Part shown: piece by piece, positions 1 to 7,012 of the stretch
Numbering within the stretch: the first letter of the stretch is position 1
Layout: each line of letters begins with the position of its first letter
NCBI GenBank assembly: GCA_045864775.1
Contig: BTVR01000002.1
Location: 620,001-684,000, forward strand
Reading direction: 5' to 3'
DNA: 64,000 nucleotides
Origin: Macondimonas sp045864775
GTDB taxonomy: Bacteria > Pseudomonadota > Gammaproteobacteria > UBA5335
Position numbers and translations under genes: made by a program
Notes under the pieces: generated by a model
What the model saw: the letters and a program-made list of their open reading frames with translations, nothing else
Told to the model about the DNA's origin: nothing
The model's database searches: none

Positions 1-417
1 GGCCAGCGCGACGTTGTACTCGCGCGAACCGCGTTCGTCGGTGTGGCCTTCGAGATTCGCGCGCGCGCCCGAGTTCTTCTTGAGATACTCGCCATGGGCA
101 CGAACCACCTCGAGATACTGGGGCCCGACCACGCTGCTGTCGTACTCGAAGTAAATCACCTGCGACTGCAGCGCCGCAGCACGCGGGTCGCTCGGCGAGC
201 CGTATGCGCTGTTGCCGGCATTGGCGCCTTCCACGGCGCCCCACTCGTCGCCGCGCAGCCCGCCGCCTTCGCCCAGCGGGCTGGTTTCAGCCCCACCGGC
301 ACCTGCGGCCCATTCGCCGCCGGCGCCCGCCTTGGCGTTCTTTTTGGCACTGCCGGCGCAGCCTGCCAAGGCCAACGCCGCCATCCCGATGACCATCCAT
401 TTTGAAAACCGCCCCAT
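1..417 (-). CDS. pal: Peptidoglycan-associated lipoprotein Pal (partial, runs off left edge)
   Basis: Outer-membrane lipoprotein of the Tol-Pal complex, which ties the outer membrane to peptidoglycan during cell division. Only the first 139 codons lie in the window. From the ATG at 417 the sequence shows a hydrophobic signal peptide ending in the lipobox LALAGC (lipidated Cys20), a Gly/Ala/Glu-rich linker, then the start of the OmpA-like domain (VIYFEYDSS) and the peptidoglycan-binding stretch NLEGHTDERGSREYN. It lies 45 bp downstream of tolB and is the last gene of the tol-pal operon. The family call is secure; the 3' end cannot be assessed. Confidence 0.96.
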   Translation of the reverse strand, partial: MGRFSKWMVIGMAALALAGCAGSAKKNAKAGAGGEWAAGAGGAETSPLGEGGGLRGDEWGAVEGANAGNSAYGSPSDPRAAALQSQVIYFEYDSSVVGPQYLEVVRAHGEYLKKNSGARANLEGHTDERGSREYNVALA

Positions 418-462
418 GATCCCTTTACTCCATGAGATTGTTGATCTTTATCTCTGGTGACC

Positions 463-1761
463 TCAGCGCGGCCGGAACGGCGACCAGGCCGCCTCGCGAA
501 TATCGCCGGTCCCGGCCACCCGCTGCCGCACCTTGCCATCGAAGGACACGGTCGACAGGACGCCGTTGCCGCCGTATTGGCTGGCATAGATTATCATGGC
601 CCCGTTGGGCGCAAAGCTGGGGGACTCGTCTTCCGGCCCACCGCTCAGGACCCGCACCGTGCCGGTCTGCAGATCCTGCACCGCGATCCGGAAGGTCGAG
701 CCGCCCTGGATCATGACGATGGACTTGCCGTCCGGGCTGTAACGCGGACGCGCATTGTAGTTGCCCTGAAAGGTGACGCGGCGGATCTGCCCGCTGCCCA
801 TGTCCATTTCGTAGATCTGCGGTCGGCCGCCACGGTCGGAGGTAAACGCGAGCTTGCTGCCATCGGGTGACCAGGTCGGTTCGGTGTCGATGGCCGCACC
901 TTGGGTGATCTGACGCTGGCTGTCGGTCTCGAGGTCGACCAGATAGATGTGGGTGTTGGGCCCGTCGGAAAGCGCCACCGCCATGCGCCGGCCGTCCGGG
1001 GACCAGCTCGGCGCGCCGTTGATGCCCGGCTTGGACGAAAGCAGGCGACGCTTGCCGGTGGACAGGTCCTGCGAAAAGATCTGCGAGCGCCCAGCCTCGA
1101 AACTCACATAGGCGAGCTGCCGGCCATCGGGCGACCAGACCGGCGACATCAGCGGTTCCTTCGACTTGAGTACCGTCCGGCCATTCTCGCCATCGGCGTC
1201 GGAGACCATCAGGAGATACTCGGCCGGCTGCCCGACCCGTGGACGATTGGGGACGCTGACATAGGCAATGCGCGTATTGAAGGCGCCGCGCTCCCCCAGC
1301 AGCTGTTCGTAGATCAGGTCGCTGACGCGGTGGGCCGCGCTGCGCATGTCGTCGGCACTGGCCGGCACCTGAAATGCTGCGAGTTGCTGCCCCCGGGGGA
1401 TATCCACGATCTGGAAGCGGATCACGTAGCTGCCGCCGCCCTGGGGAACGACTTGACCCACGGCGGCGTAGTTCACGCCCGTCGTGCGCCAGGCCGGAAT
1501 ATTCATCTGTTCGAGGCTGCTCGGCTGCTGCGGCATCTCGCCGGTGGCCAGGGTATCGAACCGGCCGCTGCGGGCAAGATCGGCGTTCACAATGGCGTGC
1601 ACCGGCGCGCCCGGCGCCTGCTCCGCGCCGGCGAACGGCACGATGGCGATCGGCAGCGCACTGCTGACGCCTTCGGTGACTTCGATGCGCAAGGGCTCGG
1701 CCAGCACCTGCAGCGAAACCATCAGCAATCCCAACATCCAAACGGCACGCCGTTTCATCAT
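463..1761 (-). CDS. tolB: Tol-Pal system periplasmic beta-propeller TolB
   Basis: Periplasmic protein that binds Pal and TolA in the Tol-Pal envelope machine. The start is set at the ATG at 1761, 9 nt after a GAGGGA Shine-Dalgarno; in-frame ATGs at 1791 and 1767 would only lengthen the N-terminus. A signal peptide (MMKRRAVWMLGLLMVSLQ, cleavage near VLA-EP) is followed by a TolB N-terminal domain and then a propeller built from repeated WSPDG-type blades (SPVWSPDGRQLAYVS, APSWSPDGRRMAVAL, EPTWSPDGSKLAFTS, RPRYSPDGKSIVMIQ). The length of 432 aa is normal for the family. It lies directly behind tolA. Confidence 0.97.
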   Translation of the reverse strand: MMKRRAVWMLGLLMVSLQVLAEPLRIEVTEGVSSALPIAIVPFAGAEQAPGAPVHAIVNADLARSGRFDTLATGEMPQQPSSLEQMNIPAWRTTGVNYAAVGQVVPQGGGSYVIRFQIVDIPRGQQLAAFQVPASADDMRSAAHRVSDLIYEQLLGERGAFNTRIAYVSVPNRPRVGQPAEYLLMVSDADGENGRTVLKSKEPLMSPVWSPDGRQLAYVSFEAGRSQIFSQDLSTGKRRLLSSKPGINGAPSWSPDGRRMAVALSDGPNTHIYLVDLETDSQRQITQGAAIDTEPTWSPDGSKLAFTSDRGGRPQIYEMDMGSGQIRRVTFQGNYNARPRYSPDGKSIVMIQGGSTFRIAVQDLQTGTVRVLSGGPEDESPSFAPNGAMIIYASQYGGNGVLSTVSFDGKVRQRVAGTGDIREAAWSPFRPR

Positions 1762-1774
1762 GCTCATCGATCCC

Positions 1775-3094
1775 TCAGGGTTTGAAGTCAAACAGCAGAT
1801 CCCGCGCCTGATCCACGAGTTCGGGCGGCGGCGGCGGCAAGGGCGAGGCGCGAAAGACCGCCTGCTCGATGGACCGATCGAGTATGGGATCCCCGCAACT
1901 CTTGACGACCCGCGCTGACGTCACCTGCCCGGACGGGGTCTGCGACACGCGCAGCTCGCACCGGAAGCTGCCCAGCGTATCGGCAACCGGCGGCCTTAGC
2001 CAGTTCCGCTTGACGGCTTGGGATACGGCACCGACGTAGCGCGACAACAGGTCGGCGCGCAACGCGGCGTCGCGGGCCGCTTGCTCAGCAGCCAGTTCGG
2101 CGCGCATCGCAGCTTCGCGAGCAGCCTGCTCGGCCTTGGCACGGGCCTCGGCTTCGGCTTTCGCCCGGGCCTCGGCGTCGGCCTTCGCCTTGGCCTCCGC
2201 TTCCGCCTTTTTGCGCGCCGCGTCGGCTGCGGCCTTCTCACGCGCCTCGGCGTCCGCCTTGGCCTTTGCTTCCGCGTCGGCTTGCCGCTTGGCCTCTGCA
2301 GCCGCCTTGGCCTCAGCCTCTGCCTGACGCTTTGCCTCGGCTGCGGCTTTGGACTTGGCGTCGGCATCGGCTTTCGCGCGCGCCTCGACGGCCGCCTTGG
2401 CCTTCAGGTCCGCCGCCTGCTTCGCCGCCGCCTCGGCCTTCATCTTGGCTGCAGCGTCGGCCTGGGCCTTGGCCTCGGTTTCCGTCTTCTTCCGGGCGGC
2501 GTCGGCCGCCCTCTCGCGCGCCTCGGCGTCCAACTTGACCTTCAGATCGGCCTTCCGCTTCGCTGCCGCTTGGGCGTCGGCTTCGGCTTTTGCCTTGGCG
2601 TCGGCCTTTGCGCGTGCCTCGGCGGCTGCCTTGGCCTTGGTGTCGGCTTCGGCTTTGGCCTGGGCTTGCGCGGCCGCCGCCTTGGCCTTGGCATCCGCCT
2701 CGGCTTTTGCGCGCGCGGCCTCGGCGGCTGCCTTGGCCTCGGCGGCTGCCTTGGCCTCGGCATCCGCATCAGCCTGGCGCTTGGCCTCAGCCGCCGCTTC
2801 CGCCCGTTCACGGGCCTCACGCTGCTGCTCGGCGCGCTCCCGCTCCGCTTCCTGTCGCCTGCGCTCGGCCAGCATTTGCTCACGCTTGCGTTCGGCCTGA
2901 CGATTGGCCTCGCGCGTATCGACCAGATTGGCCTGGATGATGGTGCCGCCGCTGGGCTGAACGGGACGCGATCGAGGCCACAGGGTCGCCAGTGCAAGCA
3001 TCAGCACAAGCGCCAGATGCAGGCAGATGGAGAACCCCAGGTAGCGCGCGCGGGAGGAGGGCTCGGTCGGCCGTGATGCGTCGTTGTCCGCCAT
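1775..3094 (-). CDS. tolA: Tol-Pal system inner-membrane/periplasm-spanning TolA
   Basis: Bridges the TolQR motor to TolB and Pal across the periplasm. One N-terminal membrane helix (about residues 20-42, around HLALVLMLALATLW) is followed by about 290 residues of Ala/Lys/Glu/Asp-rich coiled coil made of imperfect AEAKAKADAEA-type repeats, then a compact C-terminal domain (YVGAVSQAVKRNWLRPP to the end) with a conserved Cys pair (RCEL, KSCGD). At 439 aa it is close to enteric TolA. Its ATG overlaps the tolR stop codon by one base. The repeat-coded middle also gives long open frames on the other strand, which are not genes. Confidence 0.96.
   Translation of the reverse strand: MADNDASRPTEPSSRARYLGFSICLHLALVLMLALATLWPRSRPVQPSGGTIIQANLVDTREANRQAERKREQMLAERRRQEAERERAEQQREARERAEAAAEAKRQADADAEAKAAAEAKAAAEAARAKAEADAKAKAAAAQAQAKAEADTKAKAAAEARAKADAKAKAEADAQAAAKRKADLKVKLDAEARERAADAARKKTETEAKAQADAAAKMKAEAAAKQAADLKAKAAVEARAKADADAKSKAAAEAKRQAEAEAKAAAEAKRQADAEAKAKADAEAREKAAADAARKKAEAEAKAKADAEARAKAEAEARAKAEQAAREAAMRAELAAEQAARDAALRADLLSRYVGAVSQAVKRNWLRPPVADTLGSFRCELRVSQTPSGQVTSARVVKSCGDPILDRSIEQAVFRASPLPPPPPELVDQARDLLFDFKP
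2130..2800. repeat. Imperfect tandem repeats coding the TolA coiled coil
   Basis: On the plus strand this reads as a long run of GCCTCGGC/GGCCTTGGC-like 6-12 base units, the reverse complement of GCC-GAG-GCC-AAG codon patterns. It encodes the Ala/Lys/Glu-rich TolA helix and is the largest low-complexity stretch in the window. Such DNA can expand or contract by slippage, so the repeat number may differ between strains. Confidence 0.8.
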
Positions 3095-3546
3095 CAGCGC
3101 CGCCGACGATCCGCATCTGGCGGCGGATCGGTCATGAGGCCCACGTTGGGTGCGCCGGCCTGTTGCAGGATCACCATCGCCTCGACGACACGCCCATAGT
3201 CGACCGTGTGGTCGCCCTGTACGAGCACAGGGTTGTCCTTCCTCTGGGAGAGCACGGCTCCGACCTCGCTCAGGATCGTGCCCTCGTCGACCTCGCGATC
3301 ACCGCCATCCACCAAGTTGAGATACATCCGTCCCTGAGCGTCGACGCTCAGGATGACCGGCTTTTTGTCCTCCAGATCCTCCAGCGTCAGCGGCTTGGCA
3401 TCGGCCTTGGGCAGATCGACCTGTACACCGCGCGACAGGAGCGGCGTCGTCGCCATGAAAATGATCAGCAAGACGAGCATGACGTCGATGTAGGGAACGA
3501 CGTTCATTTCGCCGATGAGCCCGCGCTTACCCGTTACTTGCGCCAT
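3094..3546 (-). CDS. tolR: Tol-Pal system protein TolR
   Basis: ExbD/TolR-family inner-membrane protein that forms the proton channel with TolQ and powers TolA. A single N-terminal membrane segment carries the essential acidic residue (NVVPYIDVMLVLLIIFMATTP), followed by a periplasmic domain of about 110 residues. The ATG at 3546 is preferred because a GGAGA Shine-Dalgarno lies 6-7 nt upstream; a GTG at 3552 would add two residues. The stop codon overlaps the tolA start. It is located 25 bp after tolQ. Confidence 0.96.
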   Translation of the reverse strand: MAQVTGKRGLIGEMNVVPYIDVMLVLLIIFMATTPLLSRGVQVDLPKADAKPLTLEDLEDKKPVILSVDAQGRMYLNLVDGGDREVDEGTILSEVGAVLSQRKDNPVLVQGDHTVDYGRVVEAMVILQQAGAPNVGLMTDPPPDADRRRR

Positions 3547-3570
3547 GAGCACTCTCCGCGTAAAGCAAGG

Positions 3571-4293
3571 TCAGGGTGCGTCGGCCGCGGCCATCTTCCG
3601 GCCAGCCTCGCCGCCCGAAAAAACGTTGCGCTGCAGGATGTTCGAGAACTCATCCCGAAAGCCGTCCATCTGGGCGATAAGCACCGCGATCTGCGATGCG
3701 TAGCGGTTGTAGGCGATGACCGCAGGAATGGCGGCAAAAAGCCCCATGGCCGTGGCGATGAGCGCTTCCGAAATGCCCGGCGCCACCATGCTCAAGGTGG
3801 CCTGCTGCACTTTCGCGAGGCCCTGAAAGGAGTGCATGATGCCCCACACCGTGCCGAACAGGCCGACATAGGGCGTCACCGATCCAATCGTTGCCAATGT
3901 CGGCAGGTGCTCCTCGAGTCGCTCGGTCTCGCGCAACTGGGCAGCGCGCATCGCGCGATTGGCAGCCTCGACGCACTCCTCCGGGCTCGGGCTGGGCTGC
4001 TGCCGCAAGCGCACGTATTCGCCGAAACCCGCGACGAACACGCTGGAGAGTCCTTCCCGAACGCGATCGCGGCTGGCTTGACGAAACAGCTCGCCGAGCT
4101 CCATGCCCGACCAGAATCGATCCTCGAAACTGCGGCTCAGCTTGCGCGCATTGGCGAGTTGCGCCCGCTTCTGGAAGATCACGTACCAGGAAAAAACCGA
4201 CGCAATAAGCAGCATCGCCATGATCGCCTGGACCAGCACGCTGGCATGCAGGATCAGCGAAACGATCGACATTTCGGGGCTAGGGGTGTCCAT
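3571..4293 (-). CDS. tolQ: Tol-Pal system proton-channel subunit TolQ
   Basis: ExbB/TolQ/MotA-family inner-membrane protein. Three membrane helices are visible: near the N-terminus (ILHASVLVQAIMAMLLIASV), around residue 140 (TIGSVTPYVGLFGTVWGIM) and around residue 175 (ISEALIATAMGLFAAIPAV), the last two holding the conserved Thr and Gly residues of the channel. The ATG at 4293 is chosen because GAGGAA lies about 8 nt upstream; a longer frame from 4350 would add 19 residues that do not resemble TolQ. The 240 aa length is normal. It overlaps the end of ybgC by 14 bp. Confidence 0.96.
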   Translation of the reverse strand: MDTPSPEMSIVSLILHASVLVQAIMAMLLIASVFSWYVIFQKRAQLANARKLSRSFEDRFWSGMELGELFRQASRDRVREGLSSVFVAGFGEYVRLRQQPSPSPEECVEAANRAMRAAQLRETERLEEHLPTLATIGSVTPYVGLFGTVWGIMHSFQGLAKVQQATLSMVAPGISEALIATAMGLFAAIPAVIAYNRYASQIAVLIAQMDGFRDEFSNILQRNVFSGGEAGRKMAAADAP

Positions 4294-4699
4294 GGGACCA
4301 TTCCTCGGAAAAAAAACGGGGCAGGCGAACGGGCTTGAGATCGGATGCACGGACGCAGACGACGATTACCTCGGCACGACAGTACACGGTCCCGGCGGCA
4401 TCTCGGATCTCCTGGCGCATGGGCAGCCGGACCCCGCCCGCACTGGCGACGGTGACGGTGGCGCGAAGCGCTTGATTGAATCGGGCGGGACGCAGGTAAT
4501 CAATGGCGAGTCGGGCAACGAGAAAAATCAATCCCTGTTCGGAGATCATTCGGTCCTGCTCGACGCCCAAGGACCGCAGCCACTCGGTTCGGGCACGTTC
4601 GAGAAAATGCAGGTAACGGGCGTGGTACACGACCCCGCCGGCGTCCGTGTCCTCGTAGTACACGCGGATCGGCCACTCAAAATCGGTCAAATGTCCCAT
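4280..4699 (-). CDS. ybgC: Acyl-CoA thioesterase YbgC, first gene of the tol-pal operon
   Basis: Cytoplasmic hot-dog-fold thioesterase of the YbgC/4-hydroxybenzoyl-CoA thioesterase family, commonly co-transcribed with tol-pal. The active-site region is clear near the N-terminus: RVYYEDTDAGGVVYHARYL, with the catalytic Asp in the DTDAGG motif and the His of VYH, followed by the long helix HFLERARTEWLR. The length of 139 aa is usual. It is the promoter-proximal gene of the operon, and a near-consensus promoter lies about 37-65 bp upstream. Confidence 0.94.
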   Translation of the reverse strand: MGHLTDFEWPIRVYYEDTDAGGVVYHARYLHFLERARTEWLRSLGVEQDRMISEQGLIFLVARLAIDYLRPARFNQALRATVTVASAGGVRLPMRQEIRDAAGTVYCRAEVIVVCVRASDLKPVRLPRFFSEEWSHGHP

Positions 4700-4735
4700 C
4701 CGTTTGCCGCCGAAGCGCGCCGCCGAAGTGGGCCA

Positions 4736-4764
4736 AATATAAACAGAATCAAGTCATTTGTCAT
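4736..4764 (-). promoter_or_regulatory. Probable sigma-70 promoter of ybgC-tolQRAB-pal
   Basis: Reading the minus strand, ATGACA (5 of 6 matches to the -35 consensus) and TATATT (5 of 6 to the -10) are separated by exactly 17 bp. A start point near 4729 would give a leader of about 30 nt before the ybgC ATG. The surrounding DNA is AT-rich compared with its neighbours. Seen in sequence; activity is inferred. Confidence 0.7.
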
Positions 4765-4796
4765 GGCATCATGAATCTGGCGCCGGCTTCCGACAC

Positions 4797-4821
4797 AAAA
4801 AAAGCCCCCGCGAACGAGGGC
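4797..4821 (-). terminator. Intrinsic terminator (distal) of the ruv-glr operon
   Basis: On the minus strand GCCCTCG-TTCG-CGGGGGC is followed at once by seven T residues: a 7-bp stem closed by a TTCG tetraloop plus a U-tract. It is the second of two terminators downstream of glrR and lies just before the tol promoter, insulating the two operons. Confidence 0.88.
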
Positions 4822-4839
4822 CAAATAAGGGGGAGTCTG

Positions 4840-4870
4840 AAAAAACCCGCTTTGGCAAACCAAAAGCAGG
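4840..4870 (-). terminator. Intrinsic terminator (proximal) downstream of glrR
   Basis: On the minus strand CCTGCTTTTGG-TTTG-CCAAAGCGGG forms a 10-bp stem with one bulged T and one G-T pair, followed by six T residues. It sits about 20 bp upstream, in the transcript direction, of the TTCG-loop terminator. Confidence 0.82.
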
Positions 4871-4873
4871 ATC

Positions 4874-4909
4874 GCGGTGGCCGAGGGCTTGCTCGCGCTC
4901 GGCCACCGC
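4874..4909 (-). other. Long perfect inverted repeat in the glrR 3' region
   Basis: GCGGTGGCCGAG and its exact reverse complement are separated by 12 bases, so the transcript would fold into a 12-bp GC-rich hairpin just ahead of the two terminators. There is no U-tract after it, so it is not itself a normal terminator. It could be a 3'-UTR stabiliser, a protein-binding hairpin or part of a small RNA. Confidence 0.6.
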
Positions 4910-5107
4910 CCCAAGGACATGACAAGAATCAGGCCAATCGTTCGTGATGAAAATTTTCAATGGTTTATCACCGATGACTGGCCCCGTAGCCGACGGATGC
5001 CCGTCCGGGACGATTTCAGTGTCGCCATTCAGAAACGGCCCGCGGGTCGCCGGTCGGCCAAGTCGTTGATGGCGCGCCAAAAGCGCCTGTCGCTCCAAGA
5101 CGACAGG
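4910..5107 (-). other. Non-coding 3' region after glrR, possible small-RNA locus
   Basis: No credible protein is seen here. Right at the glrR stop codon an 8-bp stem (GCCTGTCG/CGACAGGC at 5085-5092 and 5101-5108) is followed on the minus strand by GCTTTT, a weak terminator-like structure. Further along lies an AT-rich block with the 12-bp palindrome TGAAAATTTTCA (4948-4959), unusual in this GC-rich DNA. In enteric bacteria the glr locus adjoins the GlmY small RNA gene, but no GlmY/GlmZ-like sequence could be recognised here. Confidence 0.4.
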
Positions 5108-6460
5108 CTAGTCCTTGAATTGAGCCGGATCGAGCGAATGCCGATGCAGCAGCTTGTAAAACTCGGTGCGATTGCGTCCGGCAAGTCGAGCCGCCTGGGT
5201 GACGTTGCCGCGAGTCATCTGCAGCAGGCCGACCAGATAATCGAACTCGAATTGCCGCCGCGCGTCGGCGAAGGGCACGACGTCTTCGACACGGTCCTTG
5301 ATGGCGTCCTGCAAGACACTCGCCTGAATCTGCGGCCCGGTACTCAAGGCAATCGCCTGTTCCACGACGTTGTAGAGCTGGCGGACATTACCGGTCCAGT
5401 CGGCGGCCATAAGCAGCTCGATCGCGCCTTTGGAAAAGGCCGTGACCGGCTTCTGGTAGCGCTGCGCCAGCTCGGCGCGAAAGTATTCCGCCAGCAACGG
5501 AATGTCGTCCCGGCGCTGGTTCAGCGGCGGCAGGGAGAGGGTGACGACGTTGAGACGATAGAACAGGTCCTCCCGGAAACGACCCGCCTTCATTTCCTCT
5601 TCCAGATCGCGGTGGGTCGCCGAAATGACTCGCACGTCGACCGCCACCGACCGGGTCGCCCCGACAGGCCGCACTTCCCGCTCCTGCAGCACCCGCAACA
5701 GCTTGACCTGCAAGGGCAGCGGCATGTCCCCGATTTCATCCAGGAACAGGGTTCCGCCGCTGGCCGAGACGAACAGCCCTTGATGGTCCTGAACGGCCCC
5801 CGTGAAAGCGCCGCGGCGGTGGCCGAAAAGCTCGGACTCGAGCAGATTTTCCGGGATGGCGCCGCAGTTGACTGCAATGAACGGCGCCTGCGCTCGGCGA
5901 CTTGCGCGGTGAATCGCCTTGGCGAGGAGCTCCTTGCCGGTCCCGCTTTCCCCTTCGATGAAGACGCTCGCATCGCCGCCCGCCACGCGATAGGCACGTC
6001 CCAGCAAGTCCTCCATCGCTGCGTTGCGTGTGATGATCTCAGCGCGCCACTGCGAGTCGTCTCCGGAGCCCGACAGCGCCTCGCTCAGGCGCGACTGGTC
6101 GAGCGCCTGACGGATCTGCTCCAGCAGGTCGCGGCTCTCGAAAGGCTTGGTCAGGAAGCTGAACACCCCCTGCTTGGTGGCGTGGACAGCGTCGGGAATG
6201 GTGCCATGGGCGGTGAGAATGATGGTCGGCAGAAACGGATGTCGGCGGTGGACCTGGTCGAACAAGGCCATGCCGTCCATGCCATCCATGCGCAGATCCG
6301 TAATCAGGAGATCCGGCCGGAAGCCGGGCAGGCGATCCAGGGCCAGCCGGCCGCTTTCGACAGGCAGGACCTCGAAGCCGGCCGCTTCCAGACGCAGGGA
6401 CAGCAAGCGCAGGAGGCTCAGGTCGTCGTCGACGAGCAAGATTCGGGCAGATGAAGACAT
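5108..6460 (-). CDS. glrR: Sigma-54-dependent response regulator GlrR
   Basis: NtrC-family transcriptional activator, partner of the kinase GlrK. An N-terminal receiver domain (ILLVDDDLSLLRLL, phospho-acceptor Asp55 in LLITDLRMDG) precedes a central AAA+ domain with Walker A GESGTGKE near residue 172 and the sigma-54 contact loop GAFTGA, and a C-terminal Fis-type helix-turn-helix (RGNVTQAARLAGRNRTEFYK). The ending LLHRHSLDPAQFKD closely resembles enteric GlrR. The 450 aa length and the gene order glrK-qseG-glrR support the specific call over other NtrC-like regulators. Confidence 0.93.
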   Translation of the reverse strand: MSSSARILLVDDDLSLLRLLSLRLEAAGFEVLPVESGRLALDRLPGFRPDLLITDLRMDGMDGMALFDQVHRRHPFLPTIILTAHGTIPDAVHATKQGVFSFLTKPFESRDLLEQIRQALDQSRLSEALSGSGDDSQWRAEIITRNAAMEDLLGRAYRVAGGDASVFIEGESGTGKELLAKAIHRASRRAQAPFIAVNCGAIPENLLESELFGHRRGAFTGAVQDHQGLFVSASGGTLFLDEIGDMPLPLQVKLLRVLQEREVRPVGATRSVAVDVRVISATHRDLEEEMKAGRFREDLFYRLNVVTLSLPPLNQRRDDIPLLAEYFRAELAQRYQKPVTAFSKGAIELLMAADWTGNVRQLYNVVEQAIALSTGPQIQASVLQDAIKDRVEDVVPFADARRQFEFDYLVGLLQMTRGNVTQAARLAGRNRTEFYKLLHRHSLDPAQFKD

Positions 6461-6502
6461 GGGCTTCGAAGTCCTGTTATCCGGTCGGGAACAACTCCCG
6501 GT

Positions 6503-7012
6503 TCACCGCTGGAGCGCGCGCTCGACCTCCTTGAGCGCCTGAACCTGCCGACGCAGTTCTGTCAATTCCTGAGAGGTCGCGCGCTCACGGGCACTCTGGC
6601 GATCGAGCAGGGCTGCCTGCTTAAGCAATAAAGAGGCCAATACGGCGGTGTCCGACCCTGCCCAGCCCGGCGCGGCTTCGCACCCTCGAAGCAGGCTCTC
6701 GTTCTTGTCAAACTCGCCATCGCCCGCGAGATCGGCCCGCGTGAGCAACATCAGGATCTCGATCGCGCCTTCGCCGCACTCATACGTTTCGAGTTCCTTG
6801 CGCCGCTGCCTGTAAAGCTGGCGCGCATCGCGCAAAGGCATCGCGGTCAACTCGGCATGACGCTCGATCCACGCACGCATGGATTTCTGGGCGCCGCCCA
6901 CCGCAACCGGCACGACGATCGGCTGCACATAATCATTTCGGGACACCGCCGTGCAGCCGGCGACGGCGAGGATGAACACCAGAGACGCCGCGCGAAGGAG
7001 CCGCGTCCTCAT
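6503..7012 (-). CDS. qseG: QseG/YfhG-like outer-membrane lipoprotein of the Glr system
   Basis: Small lipoprotein encoded between glrK and glrR; in enterics QseG (YfhG) interacts with the GlrK sensor. From the ATG at 7012 there is a signal peptide with the lipobox LAVAGC, an all-helical middle (including CGEGAIEILMLLTRADL) and a C-terminal coiled coil (ELTELRRQVQALKEVERAL). The start overlaps the glrK stop codon as ATGA. It is 169 aa long. The family is weakly conserved, so the assignment leans on position plus lipoprotein architecture. Confidence 0.8.
   Translation of the reverse strand: MRTRLLRAASLVFILAVAGCTAVSRNDYVQPIVVPVAVGGAQKSMRAWIERHAELTAMPLRDARQLYRQRRKELETYECGEGAIEILMLLTRADLAGDGEFDKNESLLRGCEAAPGWAGSDTAVLASLLLKQAALLDRQSARERATSQELTELRRQVQALKEVERALQR

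Noticed and set aside
2018..3076. Long open frames on the plus strand across tolA
   Set aside because: They are shadows of the Ala/Lys-rich repeat; their translations are low-complexity Gly/Leu/Arg strings with no start signal, and tolA is certain on the other strand.
4920..4975. A sigma-54 promoter for a small RNA after glrR
   Set aside because: The best candidate (TGGCCT-N5-TTGT) lacks the invariant GC at -12, so it does not meet the consensus.
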